DNA of 32,650 bases from an uncultured Acidimicrobium sp. (GTDB taxonomy: Bacteria; Actinomycetota; Acidimicrobiia; Acidimicrobiales; Ilumatobacteraceae): contig CAITUB010000213.1 of assembly GCA_903895515.1 (NCBI GenBank), forward strand, positions 1 through 32,650, in the 5' to 3' direction. Of this stretch, positions 22,833 to 30,614 are shown in pieces (the stretch's first letter is position 1; each line of letters starts with the position of its first letter). Made by a program: the position numbers and the translations under genes. The notes under the pieces were generated by a model. It was given only the letters and a program-made list of their open reading frames with translations, did no database searches and was not told the DNA's origin.

Positions 22833-23084
22833 CTAACGGAACAGGTCGATGACTCTCCACGACAAATACATCACGAGAGCTCCAACCAACAATTTGAAGT
22901 GCCATGGCAGTGGAACATCTTCTTCGCCGTCTGTTCCAGCGAGTTTTTTGAGATCCAGGTTCTTCGCGGTAATGGTGCCGTGAGCCGATGCCACTTCAAT
23001 TTCGGTTGAACAATTTGGGCAGCGACCATCGTCCGACACCGCACTTGGTGCGAAATACTTTGAGCATGGTTCACACCACGGCAT
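22833..23084 (-). CDS. small zinc-ribbon membrane protein
   Basis: An 83-residue protein. A zinc ribbon near the N-terminus is formed by Cys4, Cys7, Cys22 and Cys25 (CEPC, CPNC). Residues 45-58 are acidic, and one membrane helix lies at about 62-80 (HFKLLVGALVMYLSWRVIDLF). The layout predicts a cytoplasmic zinc ribbon on a C-terminal anchor. The function is unknown. AGCAGG lies about 6 nt before the ATG. It starts 11 bp after der on the same strand, so it is probably cotranscribed with it, and the tRNA follows. Confidence 0.75.
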   Translation of the reverse strand: MPWCEPCSKYFAPSAVSDDGRCPNCSTEIEVASAHGTITAKNLDLKKLAGTDGEEDVPLPWHFKLLVGALVMYLSWRVIDLFR

Positions 23085-23095
23085 ATCGGCCTGCT

Positions 23096-24433
23096 TCAGT
23101 CCGATCGCTTGCGAACTCGCAACTTAATTGGCGTACTTCCGAATTCAAACTTCTCACGAATTGAACGCTCAAGGTAACGCAGGTAGTGCTGCGGCAATTC
23201 GCGGTTAACAAACAAGGTGAATGTCGGTGGGTCATTTGCTCCCTGAAGCGCGTACAACACACGCGCACCAGCGCCAGCAGGCTGTTTTTGCTGAGCTTCT
23301 GCGATGACTCGGTTGACATCTTTTGTCGGAACACGCTTGTGGTAATCCGCAATGCATTCTTGCAAGATCGGCAACAAGCGATGAACGCCCTTGCCCGTGA
23401 GTGCTGAGAGTTTCAACACTGGTGCATCGCCGATGAAGTACAACTTCCTCGTCATTTCGGTATCGATGCGCTCGCGACCGTCCGCATCGAGTGTTTCCCA
23501 CTTATTGAGAACCACGATCACCGGACAACCCGCAGCGTCAATACGCTCAGCAAGTCGTTGATCTTGGTTGGTAATTCCCTCTTGAGCGTCGATCACCAAC
23601 AATGCAACGTCGGATTCATCAACTGCACGCAATGCACGAACGAATGAGTAATACTCGGCAGATTCATCAACCTGGCTCTTACGACGCATTCCAGCCGTAT
23701 CTACGAAAACTATTGGGCCATCTGGTGTGTCGACCTCTGTGTCAATCGCATCGCGCGTTGTTCCCGCCATGTCATGTGTGATGGAACGGTCTTCGCCAAC
23801 CAAACGATTAAACAACGTGCTCTTGCCAACGTTTGGACGCCCAACGATTGACACGCGTGGGATTCCAGAAACTCCGCGTGGAAGGACAACTTCTTCGACT
23901 ACGTCTGGTGCTTCAACAATTTCCAGAATCATGTCGAGTAGGTCGCCCGATTTACGACCATGCAGAGCAGATACTGGAACCGGATCGCCGAATCCCAGCT
24001 TAAGGAAGTCCCAACGATCGGCCTCACGCTTATCCGAATCGATTTTGTTACTCACCACAATGACTGGGCAAGCCAAACGGCGAAGCCACAAACCAATCTG
24101 CTCATCATCATCAGTGACGCCGATGGCGGTATCAACGACAAACAGCACCAAACTGGCCGACTTTGCAGCCTCTTCAACCTGGCGACTGACTTTGACGTCG
24201 AGTTCTGATCCACCTGGCATCCAGCCACCCGTGTCGACCAAATTGAACTTCTTGCCGGTCCATTCCACTTCGCGCTCAAATCGATCGCGTGTGATCCCTG
24301 GCTGGTCCTCAACAATTGCCACCTGCGAACCCATAAAACGGTTGAACAGCGTGCTCTTGCCAACGTTTGGTCTTCCAACAATGACCACTGTTGGAAGAGT
24401 CGAAGGAATTTCGTTTTCCAGTTCATTTGTCAC
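23096..24433 (-). CDS. der: ribosome biogenesis GTPase Der (EngA)
   Basis: About 445 residues with two consecutive GTPase domains and a KH-like C-terminus. First domain: GRPNVGKS (20-27), DTGGW (67-71), SNKID (128-132). Second: GRPNVGKS (198-205), DTAGM (245-249), LNKW (309-312). The last 110 residues (LPILQECIADYHKRVPT, LFVNRELPQHYLRYLERSI) are the KH-like domain. Der acts in assembly of the large ribosomal subunit. The frame is open further upstream to 24667, but GTG at 24433 is chosen because TACAAT lies 6 nt before it and the extra N-terminal 78 residues have no family match and would overlap ispH. It is divergent from ispH. Confidence 0.93.
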   Translation of the reverse strand: MTNELENEIPSTLPTVVIVGRPNVGKSTLFNRFMGSQVAIVEDQPGITRDRFEREVEWTGKKFNLVDTGGWMPGGSELDVKVSRQVEEAAKSASLVLFVVDTAIGVTDDDEQIGLWLRRLACPVIVVSNKIDSDKREADRWDFLKLGFGDPVPVSALHGRKSGDLLDMILEIVEAPDVVEEVVLPRGVSGIPRVSIVGRPNVGKSTLFNRLVGEDRSITHDMAGTTRDAIDTEVDTPDGPIVFVDTAGMRRKSQVDESAEYYSFVRALRAVDESDVALLVIDAQEGITNQDQRLAERIDAAGCPVIVVLNKWETLDADGRERIDTEMTRKLYFIGDAPVLKLSALTGKGVHRLLPILQECIADYHKRVPTKDVNRVIAEAQQKQPAGAGARVLYALQGANDPPTFTLFVNRELPQHYLRYLERSIREKFEFGSTPIKLRVRKRSD

Positions 24434-24439
24434 CCGTTC

Positions 24440-24445
24440 ATTGTA
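24440..24445 (-). promoter_or_regulatory. -10 element of leaderless der
   Basis: On the minus strand TACAAT, one base from the consensus, is followed by 6 nt and GTG at 24433. This is the strongest -10 of the set. Confidence 0.6.
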
Positions 24446-24497
24446 CTGTCGCCATTGAAACAATGGTCTGAACTCATGGCCCTGAAAATCGCTGCAG

Positions 24498-24503
24498 TAT
24501 TGT
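24498..24503 (+). promoter_or_regulatory. -10 candidate for ispH
   Basis: TATTGT is followed by 8 nt and the ATG at 24512, the same hexamer as at pgsA. Confidence 0.35.
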
Positions 24504-24511
24504 GTTTCTCG

Positions 24512-25567
24512 ATGCAAAAACTGCCCGAAACCGTACTTAACGTTGACCGTGTCCTGCTTGCTGCGCCACGCGGATTTTGCGCAGGCGTTGAAATGGCAAT
24601 CAAAGCACTCGCGTGGATGGTGCGCACGTTTCCAGCGCCCGTTTACTGCTACCACGAAATCGTTCACAATCGCGCCGTGGTCGATCGCTTCCTTGCGCTC
24701 GGTGTCATTTTCGTTGACGATATTTCAGAAGTACCAATCGGCATGCCCATCATGCTTTCTGCCCACGGATCTGCTCCTCAGGTTGTCGAAATGGCTCGTC
24801 AACGCGGCAACTACGTAGTTGATTCTGTGTGTCCTCTGGTTACCAAGGTGCACCACGAAGTACGAGTTCGTGCAGGCAAGGGTTACCGAATTGTGTATGT
24901 AGGACACGAAGGCCACGAGGAAGCTGTGGGCACAATGGCTGTTGCGCCAGATTCAATTTCTCGAGTTGAATCGATGGAGGAAGTACAAGCGCTTCCAGAT
25001 TTTTCTGAGCCCGTTGCACTACTTGCACAAACAACACTTTCTCATCGCGATTGGGCCGGCATTGCAGACGCGGTAAAAGTGAAATATCCGTCAGTCTGGT
25101 CACCTGGCAAGAGTGATTTATGTTTCGCGACAACCAATCGTCAAAGCGCGCTGTTGCAAATTGCCGCTCAGTGCGACTCAGTCATTGTTATCGGCTCGGC
25201 CAATTCTTCAAATACTCGAGCGCTAGAGAAGCTCGCACGAGACGAAGGATGCGAACATGTGTACCGCATCAATAGCGTGGATGAACTTCCACGCACCCTT
25301 CACGGCGTAGTTGGCGTTACTGCAGGCGCGTCAGCCCCCGAAGATCTCGTTAATGAAGTACTTGCTTTTCTCAATCCAGTCAATGGCGTAGAGGAGATTC
25401 GAATTACTCGTGAAGAGGAATACTTCCCTCCCCCGCGCAACATTCGCCAACTGCAATCAGGCATCGAAAATGCAGCTCTGACAATGATCGGTGCATCCGT
25501 TTCGTCTGCAACGAGCGTGGATGATCGATTGGTTAGTGCCAGTGACGTACTTTCGTCGCTTGACTAA
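24512..25567 (+). CDS. ispH: 4-hydroxy-3-methylbut-2-enyl diphosphate reductase
   Basis: About 351 residues of the last MEP-pathway enzyme, which makes IPP and DMAPP. The three cluster cysteines are present: Cys23 in APRGFCAG, Cys107 in DSVCPLV and Cys204 in SDLCFATTNRQ. Conserved EIVHN, LSAHG and GHEGHEEAVGT are seen, the last holding the catalytic Glu. Family length is about 310-340. Start: the frame is open to a TTG at 24455 with ATGs at 24476 and 24512; 24512 is preferred because it begins just ahead of the conserved N-terminus and TATTGT lies 8 nt upstream, but 24476 cannot be excluded. The stop abuts the stop of the convergent acyl-CoA dehydrogenase with no spacer. Confidence 0.92.
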   Translation: MQKLPETVLNVDRVLLAAPRGFCAGVEMAIKALAWMVRTFPAPVYCYHEIVHNRAVVDRFLALGVIFVDDISEVPIGMPIMLSAHGSAPQVVEMARQRGNYVVDSVCPLVTKVHHEVRVRAGKGYRIVYVGHEGHEEAVGTMAVAPDSISRVESMEEVQALPDFSEPVALLAQTTLSHRDWAGIADAVKVKYPSVWSPGKSDLCFATTNRQSALLQIAAQCDSVIVIGSANSSNTRALEKLARDEGCEHVYRINSVDELPRTLHGVVGVTAGASAPEDLVNEVLAFLNPVNGVEEIRITREEEYFPPPRNIRQLQSGIENAALTMIGASVSSATSVDDRLVSASDVLSSLD

Positions 25568-26767
25568 TCAGTTACGCGGAACTTTGCTCCAAGGCATCTC
25601 GCGGTCTACACGCACATCTCCAGGAAGACCAAGTACGCGTTCACCCAAAATATTGCGCATCACCTCTGATGTACCGCCTTCAATGCTGTTCGCACGTGCA
25701 CGCAAGAACGCCTTTGGCAACGAATCAAAACTCATCGCGGTATCTGGGCGAACCATTTCGTAGCTTCCATACAACATGCCTTCGGCGCCAAGGAGTTCGA
25801 TGCACAGTTCGTACGTTTCCTTGTTGAGTTCGGCGCTTGCCATTTTCCCAATTGAACCCTCTGGTCCAGGAACTCCAACTTTTCTGTTCTGCCCGGCTCG
25901 AATATTGGTGAGTCGTGCAATTTCGGAACGAATCCACAGCTTCATGAGCTTGTCTTTAGTGGCAGCATCTTTGCGATCTGCTGGCAATTTCTCCCACAAC
26001 TTGACTGCTTCACGAATTGGTCCCGAACCTTTTTGCGGAATAGCTCCACCAATAGCAACGCGCTCATTCATCAACGTCGTCAAACTCACTCGCCAACCAT
26101 CACCGGCGTTACCAAGCGTTTCCGAAACTGGAACTCGTGTGTCAGTGAAATACACCTCGTTAAATTCTGCTTCACCAGTCATTTGCCGCAATGGGCGAAC
26201 TTCAACACCAGGGCCATGCATGTCGACAACCACAGCTGTGAGCCCGGCATGCTTGACTGCCTCGGCGTCTGTACGAACCACCAACAGACCCCATTTTGAA
26301 AGATGCGCGAGTGTGGTCCATACTTTTTGACCATTGACGATCCACTCGTCGCCGTCTTTTACTCCCTTTGCTGAAAGTCCGGCGAAGTCGGAACCCGAAC
26401 CAGGCTCGGAAAAGAGTTGACACCAAATTTCTTCACCAGTGAATAGCGGTCGCAGATACTTGCGCTTTTGTTCTTCGGTTCCCCACTCGACAACCGTTGG
26501 ACCGCACATGCCGTAACCAATTGGGTTTCGTGCATACGAATTAGGCCCGCCTGCACGCGCAATCTTTTCATTCACGATCTTTTGAAATTTTGGCGTAAGT
26601 CCTAGGCCACCGTGACCGACTGGAAAATGCACCCAAGCCAAACCCAAATCAAATTGCGCACCAAGAAAAGCGATGGCAGAAGTTGACGCTGGAGGATGCT
26701 GGGAAATGAGCTGATCAGTGAGATCGGCGACTTGTGCTTCTTCTGAACTCAATACTTCCGCTGCCAT
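25568..26767 (-). CDS. acyl-CoA dehydrogenase (FadE-type)
   Basis: A 399-residue flavoprotein of the acyl-CoA dehydrogenase family. Landmarks are WCQLFSEPGSGSDFAGLSAK (about 114-133, FAD and substrate loop), VNGQKVWTTLAH, and a C-terminal RARANSIEGGTSEVMRNILG with catalytic base Glu363. The form IEGGTSEVMRNILGERVLGLP is frequent in actinobacterial FadE proteins. It oxidises an acyl-CoA to the 2-enoyl-CoA with electrons passed to ETF; chain length or sterol specificity cannot be read. AGGA lies 6 nt before the ATG, and TAGCGT at 26800-26805 could be its -10 with a leader of about 26 nt. It follows the SirB1-like gene by 59 bp. Confidence 0.9.
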   Translation of the reverse strand: MAAEVLSSEEAQVADLTDQLISQHPPASTSAIAFLGAQFDLGLAWVHFPVGHGGLGLTPKFQKIVNEKIARAGGPNSYARNPIGYGMCGPTVVEWGTEEQKRKYLRPLFTGEEIWCQLFSEPGSGSDFAGLSAKGVKDGDEWIVNGQKVWTTLAHLSKWGLLVVRTDAEAVKHAGLTAVVVDMHGPGVEVRPLRQMTGEAEFNEVYFTDTRVPVSETLGNAGDGWRVSLTTLMNERVAIGGAIPQKGSGPIREAVKLWEKLPADRKDAATKDKLMKLWIRSEIARLTNIRAGQNRKVGVPGPEGSIGKMASAELNKETYELCIELLGAEGMLYGSYEMVRPDTAMSFDSLPKAFLRARANSIEGGTSEVMRNILGERVLGLPGDVRVDREMPWSKVPRN

Positions 26768-26826
26768 AATTTCCTACTCCCCGCGTCCGAACAACCGAAA
26801 CGCTAATTCAGAATCAACAGCAACGG

Positions 26827-27501
26827 TTAATTGGAGCGACGCACGAGTTGGGCAAATTCAGCGGATTCAGAAGCTGAAATTTCAGGGATAACTGACCGGA
26901 GGCGCATCACCCAGCGCAAATTGGCGACATCGGAACGCCGTCGGTAGATGGACTTCAGATTGCTCAACACCCGAATGACCATCAACCTAGAACTCGAAGG
27001 CTCTAGGAACTCGGCACTCCAATTATCGATCTGGGTGAGATTTTCGTACAGGCTTTTACATTGGTCGGCGGTAAGCGGTCGCGGTGAATGGAACGGATCA
27101 AAAAAAGAAACGTCTCGTTGTGCAGCGGTTCTGCAAAGAAAGTGACCTGGCATCCCGATGCCAACAATGTCAATGTCTACTCGCCTACCCACTTCGATGG
27201 CAAGGGCACAGAGCGTGATCGGAATTCCTAAACGTCGTGCAATTACGTTCTGAAGTATTGAATTGTTCGGATCGTCATATTCAACGGTGTTGCCAGTGAA
27301 ACCGGAAGGGCCAAAAAGTTCAGCCATGAAGTCGACAGCATTCGTCGCCGAAATGGTTGATGCCAATCGATCGAGTTCCCCGAGCACCATGATCGGGTCA
27401 ATCGAAGGATCTGCAAAATGCCCAATCAAAGCCAGAGCCTCGTCCAGGGGCACAATCTCACCGCGAGTGCTGAACAGTTCAGTGAAACGCTCAAAATGCA
27501 C
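26827..27501 (-). CDS. SirB1-like transglutaminase-fold protein
   Basis: About 224 residues. The central block NSILQNVIARRLGIPITLCA followed by LAIEVGRRVDIDIVGIGMPGHFLCR is the conserved core of SirB1/Transglut_core2 proteins. The usual nucleophile position in IPITLCAL carries a Cys, and the His of GHFLCR is present. A helical C-terminus (LSNLKSIYRRRSDVANLRWV) matches the TPR-like end of the family. Function is unknown; proteolytic or transpeptidation activity is only assumed from the fold. Start: GTG at 27501 matches the family N-terminus and lies 6 nt after TACAGT; the frame also extends to a GTG at 27552. It is divergent from the acyl-CoA synthetase. Confidence 0.82.
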   Translation of the reverse strand: MHFERFTELFSTRGEIVPLDEALALIGHFADPSIDPIMVLGELDRLASTISATNAVDFMAELFGPSGFTGNTVEYDDPNNSILQNVIARRLGIPITLCALAIEVGRRVDIDIVGIGMPGHFLCRTAAQRDVSFFDPFHSPRPLTADQCKSLYENLTQIDNWSAEFLEPSSSRLMVIRVLSNLKSIYRRRSDVANLRWVMRLRSVIPEISASESAEFAQLVRRSN

Positions 27502-27507
27502 GGCTGA

Positions 27508-27513
27508 ACTGTA
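27508..27513 (-). promoter_or_regulatory. -10 element of leaderless SirB1-like gene
   Basis: On the minus strand TACAGT is followed by 6 nt and GTG at 27501. Confidence 0.5.
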
Positions 27514-27556
27514 ACTAGAGAAACTGCTGCTTACGACGCGAGCCGACAACACGGAC

Positions 27557-27562
27557 TACCGT
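27557..27562 (+). promoter_or_regulatory. -10 element of the acyl-CoA synthetase gene
   Basis: TACCGT is followed by 7 nt and the ATG at 27570. Its upstream zone would overlap that of the SirB1-like promoter. Confidence 0.45.
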
Positions 27563-27569
27563 TACCACC

Positions 27570-29123
27570 ATGTTTCCAGGTCATTATGCAGCACTGAATC
27601 CAGACAAACCAGCCGTCATCGATGCGGCAACTGGCACCATTTTGACTTATAAGCAACTTGATGACTCGGCGAACAAGATCAGCAATCTGTTGCGCAGTAA
27701 CGGACTTCAGGTTGGCGATCACGTAGCACTGTGCATCGAGAATCATCCTCGTTATTTTGAGATCATCTGGGGCTGTCATTACGCAGGGCTTGTGTACACC
27801 GCGTGCTCGAGCAGACTTACTTCGGATGAACTCTCCTACATCGTGAACGACTGTGGAGCTAAGGCGTACATCACGTCTAAGTACAAAGCCGATCAGGCTG
27901 CAGAAATTCTGAATACGACGCCGAGCGTCCAGCTTCGTCTGATGATTGATGGAACCGTGTCTGGTTATGACAGTTTCGAAGACGTCCTCGAGCAAAGTTT
28001 AGTTGAACCCCTCGCGGAACGTATTGACGGAACCGACATGTTGTATTCGAGTGGCACCACAGGTCGGCCAAAAGGTGTGCGCTTGCAATTTGCGCGTAGC
28101 CCGCTTGGCACACCAAATGGTCTCACTGGACTTGGTCAATTTCTGTTTGGACTTAATGAGGACACCATTTACTTATCTCCAGCACCTCTGTATCACGCAG
28201 CACCGTTGCGTTGGAATATGTCTGTGCATCGCACTGGGGGAACTTCTGTAGTGATGAACCACTTTGATGCCGAAGATTTTCTTCAATGCATCGAGCGGTA
28301 CAACGTGACCCATACCCAAACAGTGCCGACCATGTTTGTTCGCATGCTGAAACTTGCTCCTGAAATTCGAAGCAAGTACGACGTATCTTCGTTGTCGTGT
28401 GTGTTCCATGCCGCCGCTCCATGTCCTGTTGAGGTGAAGCGTCAGATGATTGATTGGTTCGGACCAGTCATTCATGAGTACTACGCAGGCAGCGAAGGAA
28501 ACGGATTCGTGTATTGCAATACCGAGCAATGGCTCGCACACCCCGGAACGGTTGGCGTTGCCCTGAATGCCACCATCCACATTCTTGACGACGACGGCAC
28601 CGACCTGGCTATTGGTGAAACCGGAACGGTGTATTTCGAAAGCACGGCAAATTTCGAATACCACAACGATCCGGAAAAGACAAAGGCATCTCGTGACCCT
28701 CTTGGACGCGGTTGGTCAACACTTGGCGATATCGGATACCTAGATGACGACAAGTTTTTGTATCTGACAGACCGCAAGGCCTACATGATCATTTCGGGTG
28801 GAGTGAATATCTATCCACAAGAGGCAGAAAATGTTCTGGTCAACCACCCAGAGGTTGTTGATGTTGCCGTTTTCGGAGTGCCCAACGACGAATTCGGTGA
28901 AGAAGTAAAGGCGGTAGTACAACCGCTCTCCATGCCAACCACCGATGCGGAGCGGAATGATTTGAGTAAACGTCTCATTGCATATTGCAAAGAGTCGCTC
29001 GCCGACTTTAAGTGCCCGCGCACGGTTGACTTCCGCGACGAGCTTCCGCGCCATCCAACCGGCAAGTTGTACAAGCGACTACTGAAAGACGAATACTGGG
29101 CTAAGTCCGGACGAAGCATTTAG
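27570..29123 (+). CDS. acyl-CoA synthetase (AMP-forming, FadD-like)
   Basis: A 517-residue adenylate-forming ligase. The P-loop is YSSGTTGRPKGV (159-170). The A5-like motif reads YYAGSEG instead of the common YGxTE. The hinge and A8 region is DRKAYMIISGGVNIYPQE, and the catalytic lysine is Lys499 in HPTGKLYKR. It activates a carboxylic acid as acyl-AMP and then acyl-CoA. Sequence alone does not tell short, long or aromatic acids; the form is close to actinobacterial FadD enzymes of lipid or sterol side-chain metabolism. It is followed 7 bp later by a GDPD gene and probably heads the operon through the ABC transporter. Confidence 0.9.
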   Translation: MFPGHYAALNPDKPAVIDAATGTILTYKQLDDSANKISNLLRSNGLQVGDHVALCIENHPRYFEIIWGCHYAGLVYTACSSRLTSDELSYIVNDCGAKAYITSKYKADQAAEILNTTPSVQLRLMIDGTVSGYDSFEDVLEQSLVEPLAERIDGTDMLYSSGTTGRPKGVRLQFARSPLGTPNGLTGLGQFLFGLNEDTIYLSPAPLYHAAPLRWNMSVHRTGGTSVVMNHFDAEDFLQCIERYNVTHTQTVPTMFVRMLKLAPEIRSKYDVSSLSCVFHAAAPCPVEVKRQMIDWFGPVIHEYYAGSEGNGFVYCNTEQWLAHPGTVGVALNATIHILDDDGTDLAIGETGTVYFESTANFEYHNDPEKTKASRDPLGRGWSTLGDIGYLDDDKFLYLTDRKAYMIISGGVNIYPQEAENVLVNHPEVVDVAVFGVPNDEFGEEVKAVVQPLSMPTTDAERNDLSKRLIAYCKESLADFKCPRTVDFRDELPRHPTGKLYKRLLKDEYWAKSGRSI

Positions 29124-29130
29124 TTTCACC

Positions 29131-29883
29131 ATGTCCCATCCGTTCGTACAATCCGCAAATCCAATCGCCTTCGCTCATCGCGGCGGCGCGAGTGATGCTC
29201 CAGAAAACACCATGCCGGCTTTTCAACGCGCAATGGATTTGGGATACCGCTACATCGAGACAGACGTGCACGCAACCAAAGACGGTGTACTTCTGGCATT
29301 CCATGATGACGACCTGATGCGAACATGTGGCCAACCCGGCGTCATCAGCGAGATGAATTATGACGAAGTCAGAAAGTTTCGGATTGACGGCCAAGAGCCC
29401 ATTCCCTTGATGCAAGAAATTTTTGACGCTTGGCCTGAAGCAATGGTCAACATCGACTGCAAGGCAGACTCTGCCCTACTGCCACTTACTTCCGCCCTTC
29501 GCGGTTCTGGAATCCTCGATCGCGTGTGCATAGGTTCGTTCAGCGATAAGCGCATCGCCACGCTCCGCGAAACTTTCGGACCAGCACTATGCACATCACT
29601 CGGGCCGCGAGAAGTCGCGAAGCTTCGAGTGCGCAGCTGGGTTGGACCGGCGCGCAGTTTTCCTGGCGCGTATGCGGCGCAGGTTCCCCATAAACAAGGA
29701 CCGCTCACCATTACCGATAAGAAATTCGTCGAAGAAGCTCACCAGTCGGGACTCAAAGTTCACGTCTGGACGATTGATGACCCAATCGAGATGAATGTGT
29801 TGTTTGATCTCGGTGTAGACGGAATCATGACTGATCGACCGCAGGTTCTGAAGGACGTGATGATTGAACGCGGTATTTGGTGA
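29131..29883 (+). CDS. glycerophosphodiester phosphodiesterase family protein, operonic copy
   Basis: A 250-residue GDPD domain with HRGG (His16-Arg17), ENTMPAF, YIETDVH (Glu43, Asp45) and FHDDDL (His58), the full catalytic set, and GVDGIMTDRP at the end of the barrel. Unlike the copy at 1453, it has the classic ExD. No signal peptide is seen, so the substrate would be cytosolic or imported. It overlaps the ABC ATPase by 4 bp (GTGA), and the acyl-CoA synthetase stops 7 bp upstream, so these genes are probably one operon. This suggests hydrolysis of an imported or lipid-derived glycerophosphodiester, which is inference. Confidence 0.88.
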   Translation: MSHPFVQSANPIAFAHRGGASDAPENTMPAFQRAMDLGYRYIETDVHATKDGVLLAFHDDDLMRTCGQPGVISEMNYDEVRKFRIDGQEPIPLMQEIFDAWPEAMVNIDCKADSALLPLTSALRGSGILDRVCIGSFSDKRIATLRETFGPALCTSLGPREVAKLRVRSWVGPARSFPGAYAAQVPHKQGPLTITDKKFVEEAHQSGLKVHVWTIDDPIEMNVLFDLGVDGIMTDRPQVLKDVMIERGIW

Positions 29884-30614
29884 GCGTTGTTTTCTCATCT
29901 ACTTCTGCCGGCCTGATCTACCCAGACGGAACCCAAGCACTACAGGACACCAGCGTGAGCGTGTCCGCCGGAGAGTTTGTGTCCATCGTGGGCCCAAGCG
30001 GTTGCGGAAAGTCCACACTGCTGCGCATGGCAAGTGGACTCATTGGGCAAACTTCGGGGTCTCTCAACCGCTCAGGGACCGTGCAGTTTGTCTTTCAAGA
30101 TTCAACACTTCTCCCGTGGCGAACAGTGCGAAAAAATGTTTCGCTAAATCTGGAACTGCAAAAAATAGATCAACCGACGATCGATCAACGTACTTCAGCC
30201 GTGCTTGAACTCGTTGGTCTTGCTGACAGCGCCGACAAGCTTCCGCGCCAGTTGTCTGGTGGCATGAAAATGCGTACTTCACTTGCGCGCTCTTTGGTTT
30301 GCGAACCCGATTTGTATTTGTTTGACGAACCCTTCGCCGCGCTAGACGAGTTCTCTCGTGAACGATTGAACATCGAACTACGAAACATGTTGAGTACAAG
30401 AAATGCAGGCTCGCTATTCGTCACGCACTCAATTGCCGAGGCAGTTTTTCTTTCTCATCGCGTACTGGTCATGTCTCCACGACCAGGAACAATCGTGAAT
30501 GAATTCCAAATTCCTTTTGGGCAACATCGCGATCAAGACTTGCGTTACTCGTCCGAATTTGCACGCGTGTCGGGCGAGATTGCTCAATCGTTGCGAGAGT
30601 TGTCACCATTATGA
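29880..30614 (+). CDS. ABC transporter ATPase, NitT/TauT type
   Basis: About 244 residues. Walker A is GPSGCGKS (38-45), the Q-loop is FQDSTLLPWRTV, the signature is LSGGMKMR (125-132), and Walker B ends DEP with Asp149-Glu150, followed by the D-loop FAALDEF and the switch His in VTHSIAEA. LLPWRTVRKN and the MSPRPG ending are typical of SsuB/TauB/ThiZ-like ATPases that serve sulfonate, taurine or thiamine-precursor importers. GTG at 29880 is chosen as it overlaps the upstream stop in a standard GTGA junction; TTG at 29877 is also in frame. It overlaps the permease by 4 bp (ATGA). Confidence 0.92.
   Translation: MSVVFSSTSAGLIYPDGTQALQDTSVSVSAGEFVSIVGPSGCGKSTLLRMASGLIGQTSGSLNRSGTVQFVFQDSTLLPWRTVRKNVSLNLELQKIDQPTIDQRTSAVLELVGLADSADKLPRQLSGGMKMRTSLARSLVCEPDLYLFDEPFAALDEFSRERLNIELRNMLSTRNAGSLFVTHSIAEAVFLSHRVLVMSPRPGTIVNEFQIPFGQHRDQDLRYSSEFARVSGEIAQSLRELSPL

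Noticed and set aside
24444..24449. TACTGT on the plus strand as an ispH -10, overlapping the der -10
   Set aside because: It would place the transcription start near a TTG at 24455 with a poor match to IspH length; TATTGT before 24512 fits better. A symmetric bidirectional -10 remains possible but weak.
23727..24458. Long plus-strand frame opposite der
   Set aside because: Der is certain from its motifs; the opposite frame is a Ser/Thr-rich shadow.
24434..24667. N-terminal extension of Der
   Set aside because: No similarity to Der, overlaps ispH, and the TACAAT hexamer places the start at 24433.
29124..29130. TPP or FMN riboswitch for the NMT1-type importer
   Set aside because: The gaps within the operon are too short, and the upstream leader at 27557-27570 has no room for one.
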